A DNA stretch of 64,000 nucleotides from the NCBI RefSeq assembly GCF_021378075.1, contig NZ_JAJUOS010000001.1, positions 248,001-312,000 on the forward strand, given 5' to 3'. This DNA comes from Rhodobacter flavimaris. GTDB taxonomy: Bacteria > Pseudomonadota > Alphaproteobacteria > Rhodobacterales > Rhodobacteraceae. The translations under genes were made by a program, and so were the position numbers. Positions 8,276 to 17,276 of the stretch are shown here, piece by piece. How positions within the stretch are numbered: the first letter of the stretch is position 1; each line of letters begins with the position of its first letter. The notes below the pieces were generated by a model that saw only the letters and a program-made list of their open reading frames with translations, had not been told where the DNA came from and did no database searches.

Positions 8276-9184
8276 CTGCATGAGGTCATAGGGCGTGCCC
8301 TGATAGATCTCGTTGATCCAGTTGCCATAGAGCAGATGCGCATGGCTGCGCCAACGGTTCGTCGGCACGCGCGCGGGATCATCGTCCGGGTAATAATTGG
8401 CCGGAACGTTGATTGGTTTGCCCGCCGAGACGTCGCGGTCATACTCTTCCTTCAGCGTCCCCGAGTCATATTCGAGGTGGTTGAAGATATAGAGCGCACG
8501 GTGGCAGCTGTCTTCGACAAGGCAGGGGCCGGTCTCATCCGAGGCGATCAGCGTCTTCAGGCCCGCGGCGTCGATCTCGTCCTGATGCATCTCGGTCCAG
8601 CGGCTGACCGGGATCAGCACGTCATCCGAGAACCCGCGCAGATAGGGCGAGGCGGGCGAGAGGTTGCGATGCCGGAAGCAGCCGAAGGCCTTGTGATCGA
8701 GGATGTGCTTGTGCACGCCGTGGAAGTAATAGGCCATGGCCATGCCGCCCCAGCACACGCCGAAGGTCGAGAAGACATGGCTCTGCGTCCATTCGAAGAT
8801 CCGCGTCAGCTCCTCCCAATAGGTCACTTCCTCAAAGGGCAGGTGCTCGATCGGGGCGCCTGTGATGATCAGCCCGTCGAACTTCTCGCCCGAGGCCTCG
8901 ACCTCAGCGAAGGGGCGATAGAATGCCTCCATATGCTCGGCGGCGGTGTTCTTGGTCTGATGCTCGGTCATGCGGATCAGCTGGAAGTCGATCTGCAAGG
9001 GGGTGGCGCCGATCAGCCGAGCGAATTGGTTCTCGGTCTGGATCTTCTTTGGCATCAGGTTCAGCAGCGCGATGCGGATCGGACGGATGTCCTGCATCGC
9101 TGCGCGCCCAGGCGACATCACCATGACGCCTTCCTTCGAGAGAATGTCGAAGGCGGGAAGCGTCTCGGGTAGGGTGATGGGCAT
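8264..9184 (-). CDS. metA: homoserine O-acetyltransferase (MetA family)
   Basis: 306 residues, full length. MetA acylates homoserine at the start of methionine synthesis. The catalytic Cys144 is in FGVCWGGM, and the family pattern ITGAPIE at residues 108-113 is present. The residue equivalent to position 111 of E. coli MetA is Glu113 here; published work shows that Glu at this place gives acetyl-CoA specificity and Gly gives succinyl-CoA, so acetyltransferase activity is predicted (often called metAA or metAS-type naming). A GGAGAG ribosome-binding site precedes the ATG. The 56-bp leader is too short and lacks the motifs of a SAM-II riboswitch. Confidence 0.93.
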   Translation of the reverse strand: MPITLPETLPAFDILSKEGVMVMSPGRAAMQDIRPIRIALLNLMPKKIQTENQFARLIGATPLQIDFQLIRMTEHQTKNTAAEHMEAFYRPFAEVEASGEKFDGLIITGAPIEHLPFEEVTYWEELTRIFEWTQSHVFSTFGVCWGGMAMAYYFHGVHKHILDHKAFGCFRHRNLSPASPYLRGFSDDVLIPVSRWTEMHQDEIDAAGLKTLIASDETGPCLVEDSCHRALYIFNHLEYDSGTLKEEYDRDVSAGKPINVPANYYPDDDPARVPTNRWRSHAHLLYGNWINEIYQGTPYDLMQIGA

Positions 9185-9240
9185 GGGGCTCTCCGGGGTC
9201 CTGCTGGCCGGGGTTGGTCAGTTTGGGTTGGTGTTCGATC

Positions 9241-10095
9241 TCAGGCGGGAAGTGCCGCCGCGATCAGCGATGTAAAGTCTTTCTCGTCGCGGACAAGGGC
9301 CACGTCTTCGGCCTTGACCTTGACGCCCCAATGCTCGGCCATGGCGGCGTAGCGGGGCTGGCGGTGTTGCAGCGCCTGCCGATAGGTCCAGCGCACGAAA
9401 TCGTCGGGGTTGACCTCGTCTTCCTTCAGACCGCGCTCGACGCGGTATTGCACCCATTTCCGTTCGAGGAATTCGGGCTGGTAATACATCGGCTTCGGCG
9501 CGCGGTCGAAGCGGCGCACCAGTTCGTCGGTATGGGCCTCCGAGCCCTCGATCCAGACCATGAGCAGGTTTTCCGACAGGGCGCGCAAGATCGGATCGGC
9601 GGGGTCGGTGGGGTCCACCACCTCGCAGATCGAGCCACCGGAGTCGCAGACGAAATTCGTGATGCCGTAGATTTCGCGCGCGCGGCGGACGAAATGCACA
9701 GTGTCGAGCAGCGCGGCCTTCTCGGCGGCGCGGTGCTGGTTCTGGCGGCGCATGTATTCCTCGAAGGGCAGGCCGCCCTTCGCCTCGGAACCCGGCTTGC
9801 CGAGATAGGTGGACAGCGGTGCGAGGTTGTCGAAGGTGATGTTCGACGCGATATAGACGCTGTCGGTCAGCAGCAGTTCGCGCAGAAAGGGGTTCTTCAT
9901 CGCCTCGCGCTTGAAGTTGTCGGCGATGAATTCGCCCATGTAGCGCGTGCCGATCCGGTAGTCGACCGAGTAGTGGAACCACCCCGTGCCGCGCAGCATG
10001 GCCGAGAGATAGGTCTTGCCCAGACCCGACATGCCGAACAGCAGCACTCGCTTCTGGCTTGCCGCCAACCATTCTGCGCGATTGGAATAAATCAT
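9241..10095 (-). CDS. P-loop ATPase of unknown role, next to metA
   Basis: 284 residues from the ATG at 10093-10095, chosen because an AAGGGG ribosome-binding site precedes it; a longer frame would run into the neighbouring gene. A Walker A motif (FGMSGLGKT) is at residues about 19-27, so it probably binds ATP or GTP. No membrane segments, no DNA-binding motif. It has a motif VCDSGGSICEV near residue 140 that may hold the Walker B function. It lies 56 bp upstream of metA on the same strand and may be co-transcribed. The family is conserved in Rhodobacterales in my recollection, but its function is not known to me. Confidence 0.7.
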   Translation of the reverse strand: MIYSNRAEWLAASQKRVLLFGMSGLGKTYLSAMLRGTGWFHYSVDYRIGTRYMGEFIADNFKREAMKNPFLRELLLTDSVYIASNITFDNLAPLSTYLGKPGSEAKGGLPFEEYMRRQNQHRAAEKAALLDTVHFVRRAREIYGITNFVCDSGGSICEVVDPTDPADPILRALSENLLMVWIEGSEAHTDELVRRFDRAPKPMYYQPEFLERKWVQYRVERGLKEDEVNPDDFVRWTYRQALQHRQPRYAAMAEHWGVKVKAEDVALVRDEKDFTSLIAAALPA

Positions 10096-10142
10096 CCCGG
10101 TCCCCTTGCTTTGGCCCGGTTTAGCGCGGCCCGCCGCCGCCG

Positions 10143-11045
10143 TCACGGGGTTTTGGCGCGGTTGAGCACCACAAGCCCCACTGCCAGCAGGCCAAACCCG
10201 GCCAGGGCGTTAAGGCCGACCCTCTCGCCATAGACCAGCGCGCCCGCGACGATGGCGACCGGCGGGATCAGAAGTGTGACCAGGAGCAGGTTGCCCGACC
10301 CGGCAAGCGAGAGGATCCGATAGTAGAGGATATAGGCTAGGGCCGAGCACCCGGCGGCGAGCCAGATCAGACCAACCCAGACCGAGGGCGCCCAATTGAA
10401 ATCCGGCACGCCCTCGATGGCCAGCATGGCGGGCAGCATCCAGAGGGTCGCGCCGCTCAACATACCGGCTGCGGCGACCTCGGGGGCCAGTCCGCGCGTG
10501 GCGTGACGCGCATAGGCGCCCGCGAACCCATAGGCGATCGAGGCGCCGATCACCGCCAGTTGCCCCGCCGACGCAAGATCGAACCCCGCAAGCGCGTCCG
10601 GCCCGATCGCAAGAACCACACCCGCGAAACCGATCAGAACGCCAAGAGCCTTGGCGCTGGTCAGCCGCTCGTCGGCAAAGACCGCCGCCGCGATCAGCAC
10701 GCCGAAAATCGCTGTCGAGGCATTCAGGATCGAGGCCAGCCCCGAGTCGATATGCTTTTGACCCCAGACGATCAGGCTGAACGGAACGGCGTTGTTCAGC
10801 GCCCCCATGATGAGGAAGCGCATCAGGATTCGCGGGCTTGTTGGCACGGGCAGGCGCCGAAACAAAACCCAAGCCCAAAGGACGGTGGCCCCCAAGGCCA
10901 CGCGGAAGGTAACCACGGTCAAAACGCCCGCGCCCGCTAGCGCAGCACGATTGGAGAGGAACGATGTTCCCCAAACCAAGGCGAGCGCCGCCAGGAGGAT
11001 CCAGACAAGCACAGAGATGCGGGTTTGGGAGACGTGTTGGTTCAT
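10143..11045 (-). CDS. EamA-family (drug/metabolite superfamily) transporter
   Basis: 300 residues with ten hydrophobic helices arranged as two EamA repeats of five. Family hallmarks seen are the N-terminal LVWGTSF motif in helix 1, GALNNAVPFSL after helix 3, and the repeat ending in VYGERVGLNALAG near residue 275. The family exports amino acids, nucleosides or drugs; the substrate cannot be told from sequence. Start ATG at 11043-11045. It is followed, 47 bp downstream on the same strand, by the ATPase and then metA, so a link to amino-acid export is possible but unproven. Confidence 0.88.
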   Translation of the reverse strand: MNQHVSQTRISVLVWILLAALALVWGTSFLSNRAALAGAGVLTVVTFRVALGATVLWAWVLFRRLPVPTSPRILMRFLIMGALNNAVPFSLIVWGQKHIDSGLASILNASTAIFGVLIAAAVFADERLTSAKALGVLIGFAGVVLAIGPDALAGFDLASAGQLAVIGASIAYGFAGAYARHATRGLAPEVAAAGMLSGATLWMLPAMLAIEGVPDFNWAPSVWVGLIWLAAGCSALAYILYYRILSLAGSGNLLLVTLLIPPVAIVAGALVYGERVGLNALAGFGLLAVGLVVLNRAKTP

Positions 11046-11090
11046 GGCGCGACGCTACTGATGGCCGCACGTTTTCGCCACCCGAAACCT

Positions 11091-11127
11091 GCGAAAAAGA
11101 AACACCCCGCGCGATGGCGGGGTGTTT
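11091..11127 (-). terminator. rho-independent terminator of the FadL-like gene
   Basis: An 11-bp perfect stem (11100-11110 with 11117-11127, AAACACCCCGC arms) is followed on the minus strand by a T-rich tract (TCTTTTTCGC). It lies 21 bp beyond the FadL-like stop codon. Confidence 0.9.
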
Positions 11128-11148
11128 GGGATTCGCAGGGCTCCAGCC

Positions 11149-12285
11149 TTAGAACGAGTAGCCGACGCGCAGACCAAAAGCGAAGGCGGTGTTGTCCTCG
11201 AATTCTGAGAAGGTTCCGCAGTCTTCATTCGCGCACTCGCCTCCAAGGAACGCCGAGGGAACCTCGGTCTTGGCGTCACCGATCATGACATAGCGCACGC
11301 CGCCCGTGATCTTGAGGTTGTCACGCGTGTAGGTGGCGGCGAGGCCAAGCGCGGTCGCGCCATCGGTCGGGCCAAGGTTACCGGCATATCCACCGGTGCC
11401 AGCCTCATGGCTGACGAAGACTGCGCCCGACCAGTTCTCGTTGAAGCGGCGCCCAACCCCTAGAGTATAGGTGATGGTATCATCCTCGTAGGAGACCAGC
11501 GCATCATTAAAGTAGTTCTCCGGCGCGTTGGTATAAATTGCGGGCGAGATGTCGAAGGCGCTCCAGTCAACCCAGCGAACCGAGCCGAACACCAGCGTGT
11601 CCTTGGCTACGCCGGTCTGACCCTCAAGAAGCAGCGACTGCGGGATTTCGGTTTCGAAAACGGTGTCAAAGCTGTAACCGCTCGCGACTTCGTCGGCGTC
11701 GAACTTATGCGTAATCGCAGAGTTATACGTAAGCGCGACGCGCGCCGCGATCTCGGGCTTTTCCCAGGCGAAGCCGAGAACATAACCAAGGTCCGTTTCC
11801 TTTGAGGTGCTCAACCCATAGCCATTGAACAACTGCACAGTGCCGCTGGTCGTCAGCGCGCGGATGCCACCGATCACGCTGAAATTGTTGGGAAGCTTGT
11901 AGCGCAAAAGCGCCGTGGTAGCGATCGAGTTCAGATCGGCTACGGAGCCTTGGTACGGATATCCGCTTGCGATCGGATAGGCGACGTCCGCACCGATCGG
12001 TTCGTCCATGATCAACGCGAAGTCGAGCTTGTCGTTGACCCGGAGCTTCAGGCCGAGGCTGTAGGTGTTGTAGTCAACCGCCATGTCGCCTGAGTTGGAG
12101 GCGTCCGGGACCGGAAACATCTGCGTCCCCGAAACATCGGGAGACGCGCGACCCATGTTGAATTCGACGTAGTTGCCCTCTTCAAAGAGAAGTGCCACGG
12201 ATTGTGCGGATCTTTCGATCCCCCCTGCATTGACCGCGCTGGCGCACAAAACCATCGCGCTGGCCGTTCGTAAAACACGTCCCAT
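11149..12285 (-). CDS. FadL/OmpP1-type outer-membrane transport protein
   Basis: 378 residues from the ATG at 12283-12285, preceded by GAGGAA. A signal peptide (MGRVLRTASAMVLCASAVNA) is followed by GGIERSAQSVALLFEEG, close to the N-terminal hatch of FadL proteins. The rest alternates in beta-barrel fashion with many aromatic residues and ends in Phe (VGYSF), the usual C-terminal signal for outer-membrane barrels. FadL proteins admit long-chain fatty acids or other hydrophobic compounds. Upstream is a cluster of TGACGT/ACGTG motifs; downstream is a strong terminator, so the gene is probably transcribed alone or with the small ORF before it. Confidence 0.9.
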   Translation of the reverse strand: MGRVLRTASAMVLCASAVNAGGIERSAQSVALLFEEGNYVEFNMGRASPDVSGTQMFPVPDASNSGDMAVDYNTYSLGLKLRVNDKLDFALIMDEPIGADVAYPIASGYPYQGSVADLNSIATTALLRYKLPNNFSVIGGIRALTTSGTVQLFNGYGLSTSKETDLGYVLGFAWEKPEIAARVALTYNSAITHKFDADEVASGYSFDTVFETEIPQSLLLEGQTGVAKDTLVFGSVRWVDWSAFDISPAIYTNAPENYFNDALVSYEDDTITYTLGVGRRFNENWSGAVFVSHEAGTGGYAGNLGPTDGATALGLAATYTRDNLKITGGVRYVMIGDAKTEVPSAFLGGECANEDCGTFSEFEDNTAFAFGLRVGYSF

Positions 12286-12300
12286 TTTTTCCTCTTCCCT

Positions 12301-12471
12301 ACGTGTTCGCTTCTTATTTTTTTGGCGAAGCAAGCGTGACGTTAACGTGAATAAAAGCGGCCGGGGCAGTGACGTGGCGTCGCACCATTCGATGCCAAAG
12401 GGTGCCCCGACGTCACGTGGCGCAAGTGTCACGCTTCCGCGCGGGGCGCGGCTTAATGGATCATTGACGTG
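12301..12471. promoter_or_regulatory. cluster of ACGTG/TGACGT motifs upstream of the FadL-like gene
   Basis: ACGTG occurs at 12301, 12345, 12372, 12415 and 12467 within 171 bp. Several copies are part of dyads: CGTGACGTTAACGTGA near 12335, GTGACGTGGCG near 12369 and GACGTCACGTGGCG near 12409. This looks like a multi-site operator; the cognate regulator is unknown. Confidence 0.45.
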
Positions 12472-12578
12472 ATTCCCAGACCTGCCAGCCAGAGCAGTGA
12501 AAGGGCTGCCGAGAGCAGCGCCGGAACCCAGATCGTATGACGGGGGCGGGGTATGGGATGTGCGCATTTCCGGGCCAT
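12453..12578 (-). CDS. 41-residue single-pass membrane protein
   Basis: A short frame with ATG at 12576-12578 preceded by GGAGAG at good spacing. A basic N-terminus (MARKCAHPIPRPRH) is followed by a hydrophobic helix (WVPALLSAALSLLWLAGLG) and a short tail, so an N-in membrane peptide is predicted. It is not in any family I recognise. It lies 167 bp upstream of the FadL-like gene on the same strand, with the ACGTG cluster in between. Its start region also faces the divergent acyltransferase gene. Confidence 0.5.
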   Translation of the reverse strand: MARKCAHPIPRPRHTIWVPALLSAALSLLWLAGLGITSMIH

Positions 12579-12641
12579 GCTCTCTCCAGGTTCGTTTAGG
12601 GCATTAAGCGCGTGTTAGGTGAATCATGGCTTAACGCGGTT

Positions 12642-13538
12642 ATGGAAAAAATTGCGGTTGTGGATACGACTATGGGGTCGGAGGCTTGGGCGCGCGCGAT
12701 CGACGCTATGGGCGGCGGGGCGTTGCAGCAGCACTGGGTCTATGGAGAGATCGCCGCCAGGAATGGGCGCCGGGTGCAGCGGTGCGAACTGTTTCTGGGG
12801 GCGCAGCGTATCGGCATGGCGCAGATGGTCGGGCGCGCGGGGCTGTGGTTGCTCAATCGCGGCCCGGTTCTTGCTCCGGGAGTGTCGGTCAAGCCAGTGC
12901 TGCGCGCGCTTGGGCGCGCGACGCGAGGGGCGCTGATCGCGACGCCCGAGGAGGCAGGCACAGGTTGGGGGATCATTCCTCCTGTCACCCCGCGGTACCA
13001 CGCGATCTGGGATATCGCCCTTCCGACACAAGACTTGCGGGCGCGGCTTGCGGGGAAGTGGCGCAACCGGCTTGTGGTGGCGGAACGCTCGGGGGTGGAG
13101 GTAAGACCCGACCCCTCACCGGGCTGGTTGATCGAGGCGGAGGCCGCACAGCGCCGCGCGCGGGGATATGACGGGCTCGGCGGTGACTTTGTGGCCGCGT
13201 GGGGGCAACAGGCGCCGGGGTCGGTGCTTGCGCTGCGGGCCGAGCTTTCGGGTCAGGCCGTGGCGGGCGTGGTCTTTCTGCGCCACGGCAGCATCGCCAG
13301 CTATCACATCGGCTGGACCGGCCCGGAGGGCCGCGCGCATCACGCGCACAACCTTCTGCTCTGGCGCGCGGCCCAGATGCTAGAGGCGCAGGGTGTGCGC
13401 CGCCTCGATCTGGGCGACGTGAACTCCGAGGAGGGCGCAGACCTGATGCGGTTCAAGCTGGGGACGGGAGCGGTGGCGCGCGCCCTCGGCGCCACCTGCC
13501 TTGTCATACCCGGTCAGGCGCGCTTGGCGCGTTCGTGA
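12642..13538 (+). CDS. GNAT/FemAB-like acyltransferase
   Basis: 298 residues if the ATG at 12642 is used; a GTG at 12612 is possible and no ribosome-binding site is convincing for either. The protein has the double GNAT-like layout of FemAB/BioF2-type proteins: N-terminal segment with WVYGEIAARNGRRVQRCELF and a C-terminal acetyltransferase fold containing GQAVAGVVFLRHGSIASYHIGW and the RLDLGDVN stretch near the end. Such enzymes transfer acyl or aminoacyl groups to peptidoglycan precursors or polysaccharide. Substrate unknown. The 3' end overlaps the convergent ureohydrolase gene by 25 bp. A CtrA-like half-degenerate site (TTAA-N7-TTAG) lies at 12604-12618. Confidence 0.7.
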   Translation: MEKIAVVDTTMGSEAWARAIDAMGGGALQQHWVYGEIAARNGRRVQRCELFLGAQRIGMAQMVGRAGLWLLNRGPVLAPGVSVKPVLRALGRATRGALIATPEEAGTGWGIIPPVTPRYHAIWDIALPTQDLRARLAGKWRNRLVVAERSGVEVRPDPSPGWLIEAEAAQRRARGYDGLGGDFVAAWGQQAPGSVLALRAELSGQAVAGVVFLRHGSIASYHIGWTGPEGRAHHAHNLLLWRAAQMLEAQGVRRLDLGDVNSEEGADLMRFKLGTGAVARALGATCLVIPGQARLARS

Positions 13539-14488
13539 AAGATGAAGCCGAGGAAGTTCAGCAGCACCTGCGCGGCCAGGATCGGGGTCGAGCCGGTTGG
13601 ATCGTAATCAGGCGCCACCTCGACCAGGTCGATGCCGACGACATCATGCTCGCGCGCGATGCCTTGCAGGATCTCGAGCACCTCATAGTAGAGGAACCCG
13701 CCATGCGAGGGCGTTCCGGTTCCCGGTGCGATCGAGGGATCGAAACCGTCGATGTCGATGGTAACATAGATGCGTGCGCCCTTGGGGATGCGCGCCAACA
13801 CGCCCTCGGAGCCCAGACGGCGCACCTGACGCACCGAGAGAATATCGTCGCCCATGGCGCGGGCCGCCTCGTATCCCTCCTGCGTGGTCGAGCTGACATT
13901 GCGAATGCCAAGCGCGGTGATGCCCGAGACGAAGTCTTTCTCGGCCGCGCGGCGCATCGGGTTGCCGTGTCCGTGACGCACGCCATGGCGCACATCGACG
14001 AAATCCAGATGCGCATCGATCTGCACGATGTGAATGGGGCCGTCCTTGGCGCAGGTCTCGTCGAAGGCCCGGATGCAGGGGATGTTGATCGAGTGATCGC
14101 CGCCGATGACGACGGGCAGGGCGCCCGCCTTGAGGATCGCGCGCACCCCGGCCTCGATGTTGGCATGGCTCGTCTCGGTGTCGGTATGGACGATGTCGGC
14201 ATCGCCAATGTCCACCATGCGCACATCGCCGCCCAGATAGACGGCGTCGTCTTCATGGTCATAGGCGCCCGCGTGGCCAAATGAAAACAGCGTCGAGGCC
14301 TCGCGCACCGAGCGCGGCCCGAACCGGGCCCCGGACCGGAACTGGGTGCCAAAGTCGAACGGCGCGCCGAGGATGGCGATATCCGCGTCGATCTTGCTCC
14401 AGTCTTCGACATAGGGGCGTTTGCCGAAGGTCGCGATGCCGACGAAGGGCAGGTTGAGACGCCCCGTCTCGTATGAATGCCGCGCCAT
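13514..14488 (-). CDS. agmatinase-family ureohydrolase (second copy)
   Basis: 324 residues from the ATG at 14486-14488, supported by AGGAG upstream. The Mn ligands are H132 (GGDHS), D158, H160 and D162 (DAHLD), and D245 and D247 (DIDGFDP). It differs clearly from the copy at 3.7-4.7 kb, which argues against recent duplication: this one has a QFRSGARFGPRSVREAS segment and a longer acidic insert near residues 74-100. It may act on agmatine or on another guanidino acid. It is a single-gene unit on the minus strand between two plus-strand genes. Confidence 0.86.
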   Translation of the reverse strand: MARHSYETGRLNLPFVGIATFGKRPYVEDWSKIDADIAILGAPFDFGTQFRSGARFGPRSVREASTLFSFGHAGAYDHEDDAVYLGGDVRMVDIGDADIVHTDTETSHANIEAGVRAILKAGALPVVIGGDHSINIPCIRAFDETCAKDGPIHIVQIDAHLDFVDVRHGVRHGHGNPMRRAAEKDFVSGITALGIRNVSSTTQEGYEAARAMGDDILSVRQVRRLGSEGVLARIPKGARIYVTIDIDGFDPSIAPGTGTPSHGGFLYYEVLEILQGIAREHDVVGIDLVEVAPDYDPTGSTPILAAQVLLNFLGFIFHERAKRA

Positions 14489-14594
14489 ATTGTCTCCTGT
14501 CATTTCCCGGCCAAGCCGTGCATGAGCTATCTTGCAACGGCGCGTGCGGGGCTGCTAGCCCTGCTGTATTCAATTCGCGGACAAGGACGGAACG

Positions 14595-15560
14595 ATGGCT
14601 TTCAAGGCACCCACCCCGACACCGAAAGGTCTTTGGCGGCGCACGCCTCCGGCAATCTTCCCGCCCGTTCTGGGGCTTTTGGGCCTGGCGCTTGGCTGGC
14701 GCCGGGGCGAGGGCGAGTTTGCCCTGCCGACCGGCCTTGCCGATATGTTCATCGGAGCGGTCACCCTGCTGGCGCTGTTCGCCGTTCTGACCTATGTCGT
14801 CAAGTTCGCGCGCCGCCCGACCGTGCTGCTGGAGGATCTGCGCATCCTGCCGGGCCGCGCCGGTCTGGCGGCGGGCGTGCTGAGCCTTTACCTGCTGGCC
14901 GCCGCTATCGGCCCCTTGGCGCCAAGCGAGGCGCGCCCAATCCTGCTTCTGGGGCTTGGGGTTCACCTGCTCTTCAATATCGCCGTGATCTGGACCTTCG
15001 CGAAAGGCCCGGCCGAGCAGCGCCGCGTGAACCCGGTGTGGCATCTGACTTTCACGGGCTGGATTGTCGGCGCGATGGTCGCACAAAGCCTTGGCCTGTC
15101 GCAGCTTGGCAAGGTGCTGTTCGTCGTGGCGCTTGTCGCTGGCGTGGCGATCTGGGCGGCCTCGGCGCGCCAGTTCCAGCGTGAAAGCGTTCCCGCGCCG
15201 CTGCGCCCGCTTCTGGCCATCCACCTCTCGCCTGCGGCGCTTTTTGGCACTGTGGCGGCAGGCATGGGGGCTGCGAACCTTGCGCAGGCCTTTGCGATCA
15301 TCGCAGCGGTTCTGCTGGCGATCATGGTGGTCAAGGCACGCTGGTTGCTCGAGTCCGGCTTCTCGCCGATGTGGGGGGCGCTCACCTTCCCGGTCGCCGC
15401 GACCGCGAATTGCTGGCTGGCGGTTGGCGGTGTGTGGCGGCTGCCCGGCGCGCTCATGCTGATCGCGGCCACGCTGATGATCATCCCCATCGCGGCCAAG
15501 ATCCTGAAACTCTGGGCGGCGGGGCAACTTGCCGTGAAAACCAACGCCGCGATCGCCTGA
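14595..15560 (+). CDS. SLAC1/TehA-type channel protein (TDT family)
   Basis: 321 residues with about ten hydrophobic helices arranged as helix pairs, the fold of the TehA/SLAC1 anion channels. Seen: PPAIFPPVLGLLGLALGW at the start, LAIHLSPAALFGTVAAG near residue 205 and a matching SGFSPMWGALTFPVAATAN near 255, which correspond to repeats around the central pore. Family members carry tellurite-resistance or C4-dicarboxylate functions or nitrate/chloride conductance; no specificity can be given. The ATG at 14595 follows AAGGACGG. guaB begins 69 bp downstream. Confidence 0.82.
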   Translation: MAFKAPTPTPKGLWRRTPPAIFPPVLGLLGLALGWRRGEGEFALPTGLADMFIGAVTLLALFAVLTYVVKFARRPTVLLEDLRILPGRAGLAAGVLSLYLLAAAIGPLAPSEARPILLLGLGVHLLFNIAVIWTFAKGPAEQRRVNPVWHLTFTGWIVGAMVAQSLGLSQLGKVLFVVALVAGVAIWAASARQFQRESVPAPLRPLLAIHLSPAALFGTVAAGMGAANLAQAFAIIAAVLLAIMVVKARWLLESGFSPMWGALTFPVAATANCWLAVGGVWRLPGALMLIAATLMIIPIAAKILKLWAAGQLAVKTNAAIA

Positions 15561-17078
<1,518 letters not shown>

Positions 17079-17101
17079 TCCGCAATCAAATCCAAGCCTC
17101 A

Positions 17102-17136
17102 AAAACCCCGGCGCGATCTGCCGGGGTTTTCTTTTG
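17102..17136 (+). terminator. rho-independent terminator of guaB
   Basis: AAAACCCCGGC/GCCGGGGTTTT-type stem at 17102-17130 followed by CTTTTG, 23 bp after the guaB stop codon. Confidence 0.92.
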
Positions 17137-17139
17137 TGC

Positions 17140-17159
17140 TGACGTAACCCGTTGCGTCA
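17140..17159. repeat. 20-bp dyad in the guaB-tadG convergent gap
   Basis: TGACGTAAC-CC-GTTGCGTCA pairs over 9 bp with one G-T pair. It lies between the terminators of two converging genes, where no promoter is expected. It contains the TGACGT core that is also clustered upstream of the FadL-like gene. Confidence 0.4.
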
Positions 17160-17227
17160 CTAGTCGTTGATGCGCCGTCCAGAAAGCCCGCTCGATGCAT
17201 GTCGTTTCGCGGAAGATCTGAAATGGA

Positions 17228-17255
17228 AAGGCCCCGGCGATGACGCTGGGGCCTT
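17228..17255 (-). terminator. terminator hairpin of the TadG-like gene
   Basis: AAGGCCCC and GGGGCCTT arms with an inner GGCG/CGCT pairing lie 21 bp beyond the TadG-like stop; on the minus strand the hairpin runs into a T/A-rich stretch. Confidence 0.7.
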
Positions 17256-17276
17256 ATTTGTTATTCTGTGGCAGGG

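Noticed and set aside
9185..9240. SAM-II riboswitch upstream of metA
   Set aside because: The 56-bp gap lacks the conserved SAM-II core and pseudoknot arms.
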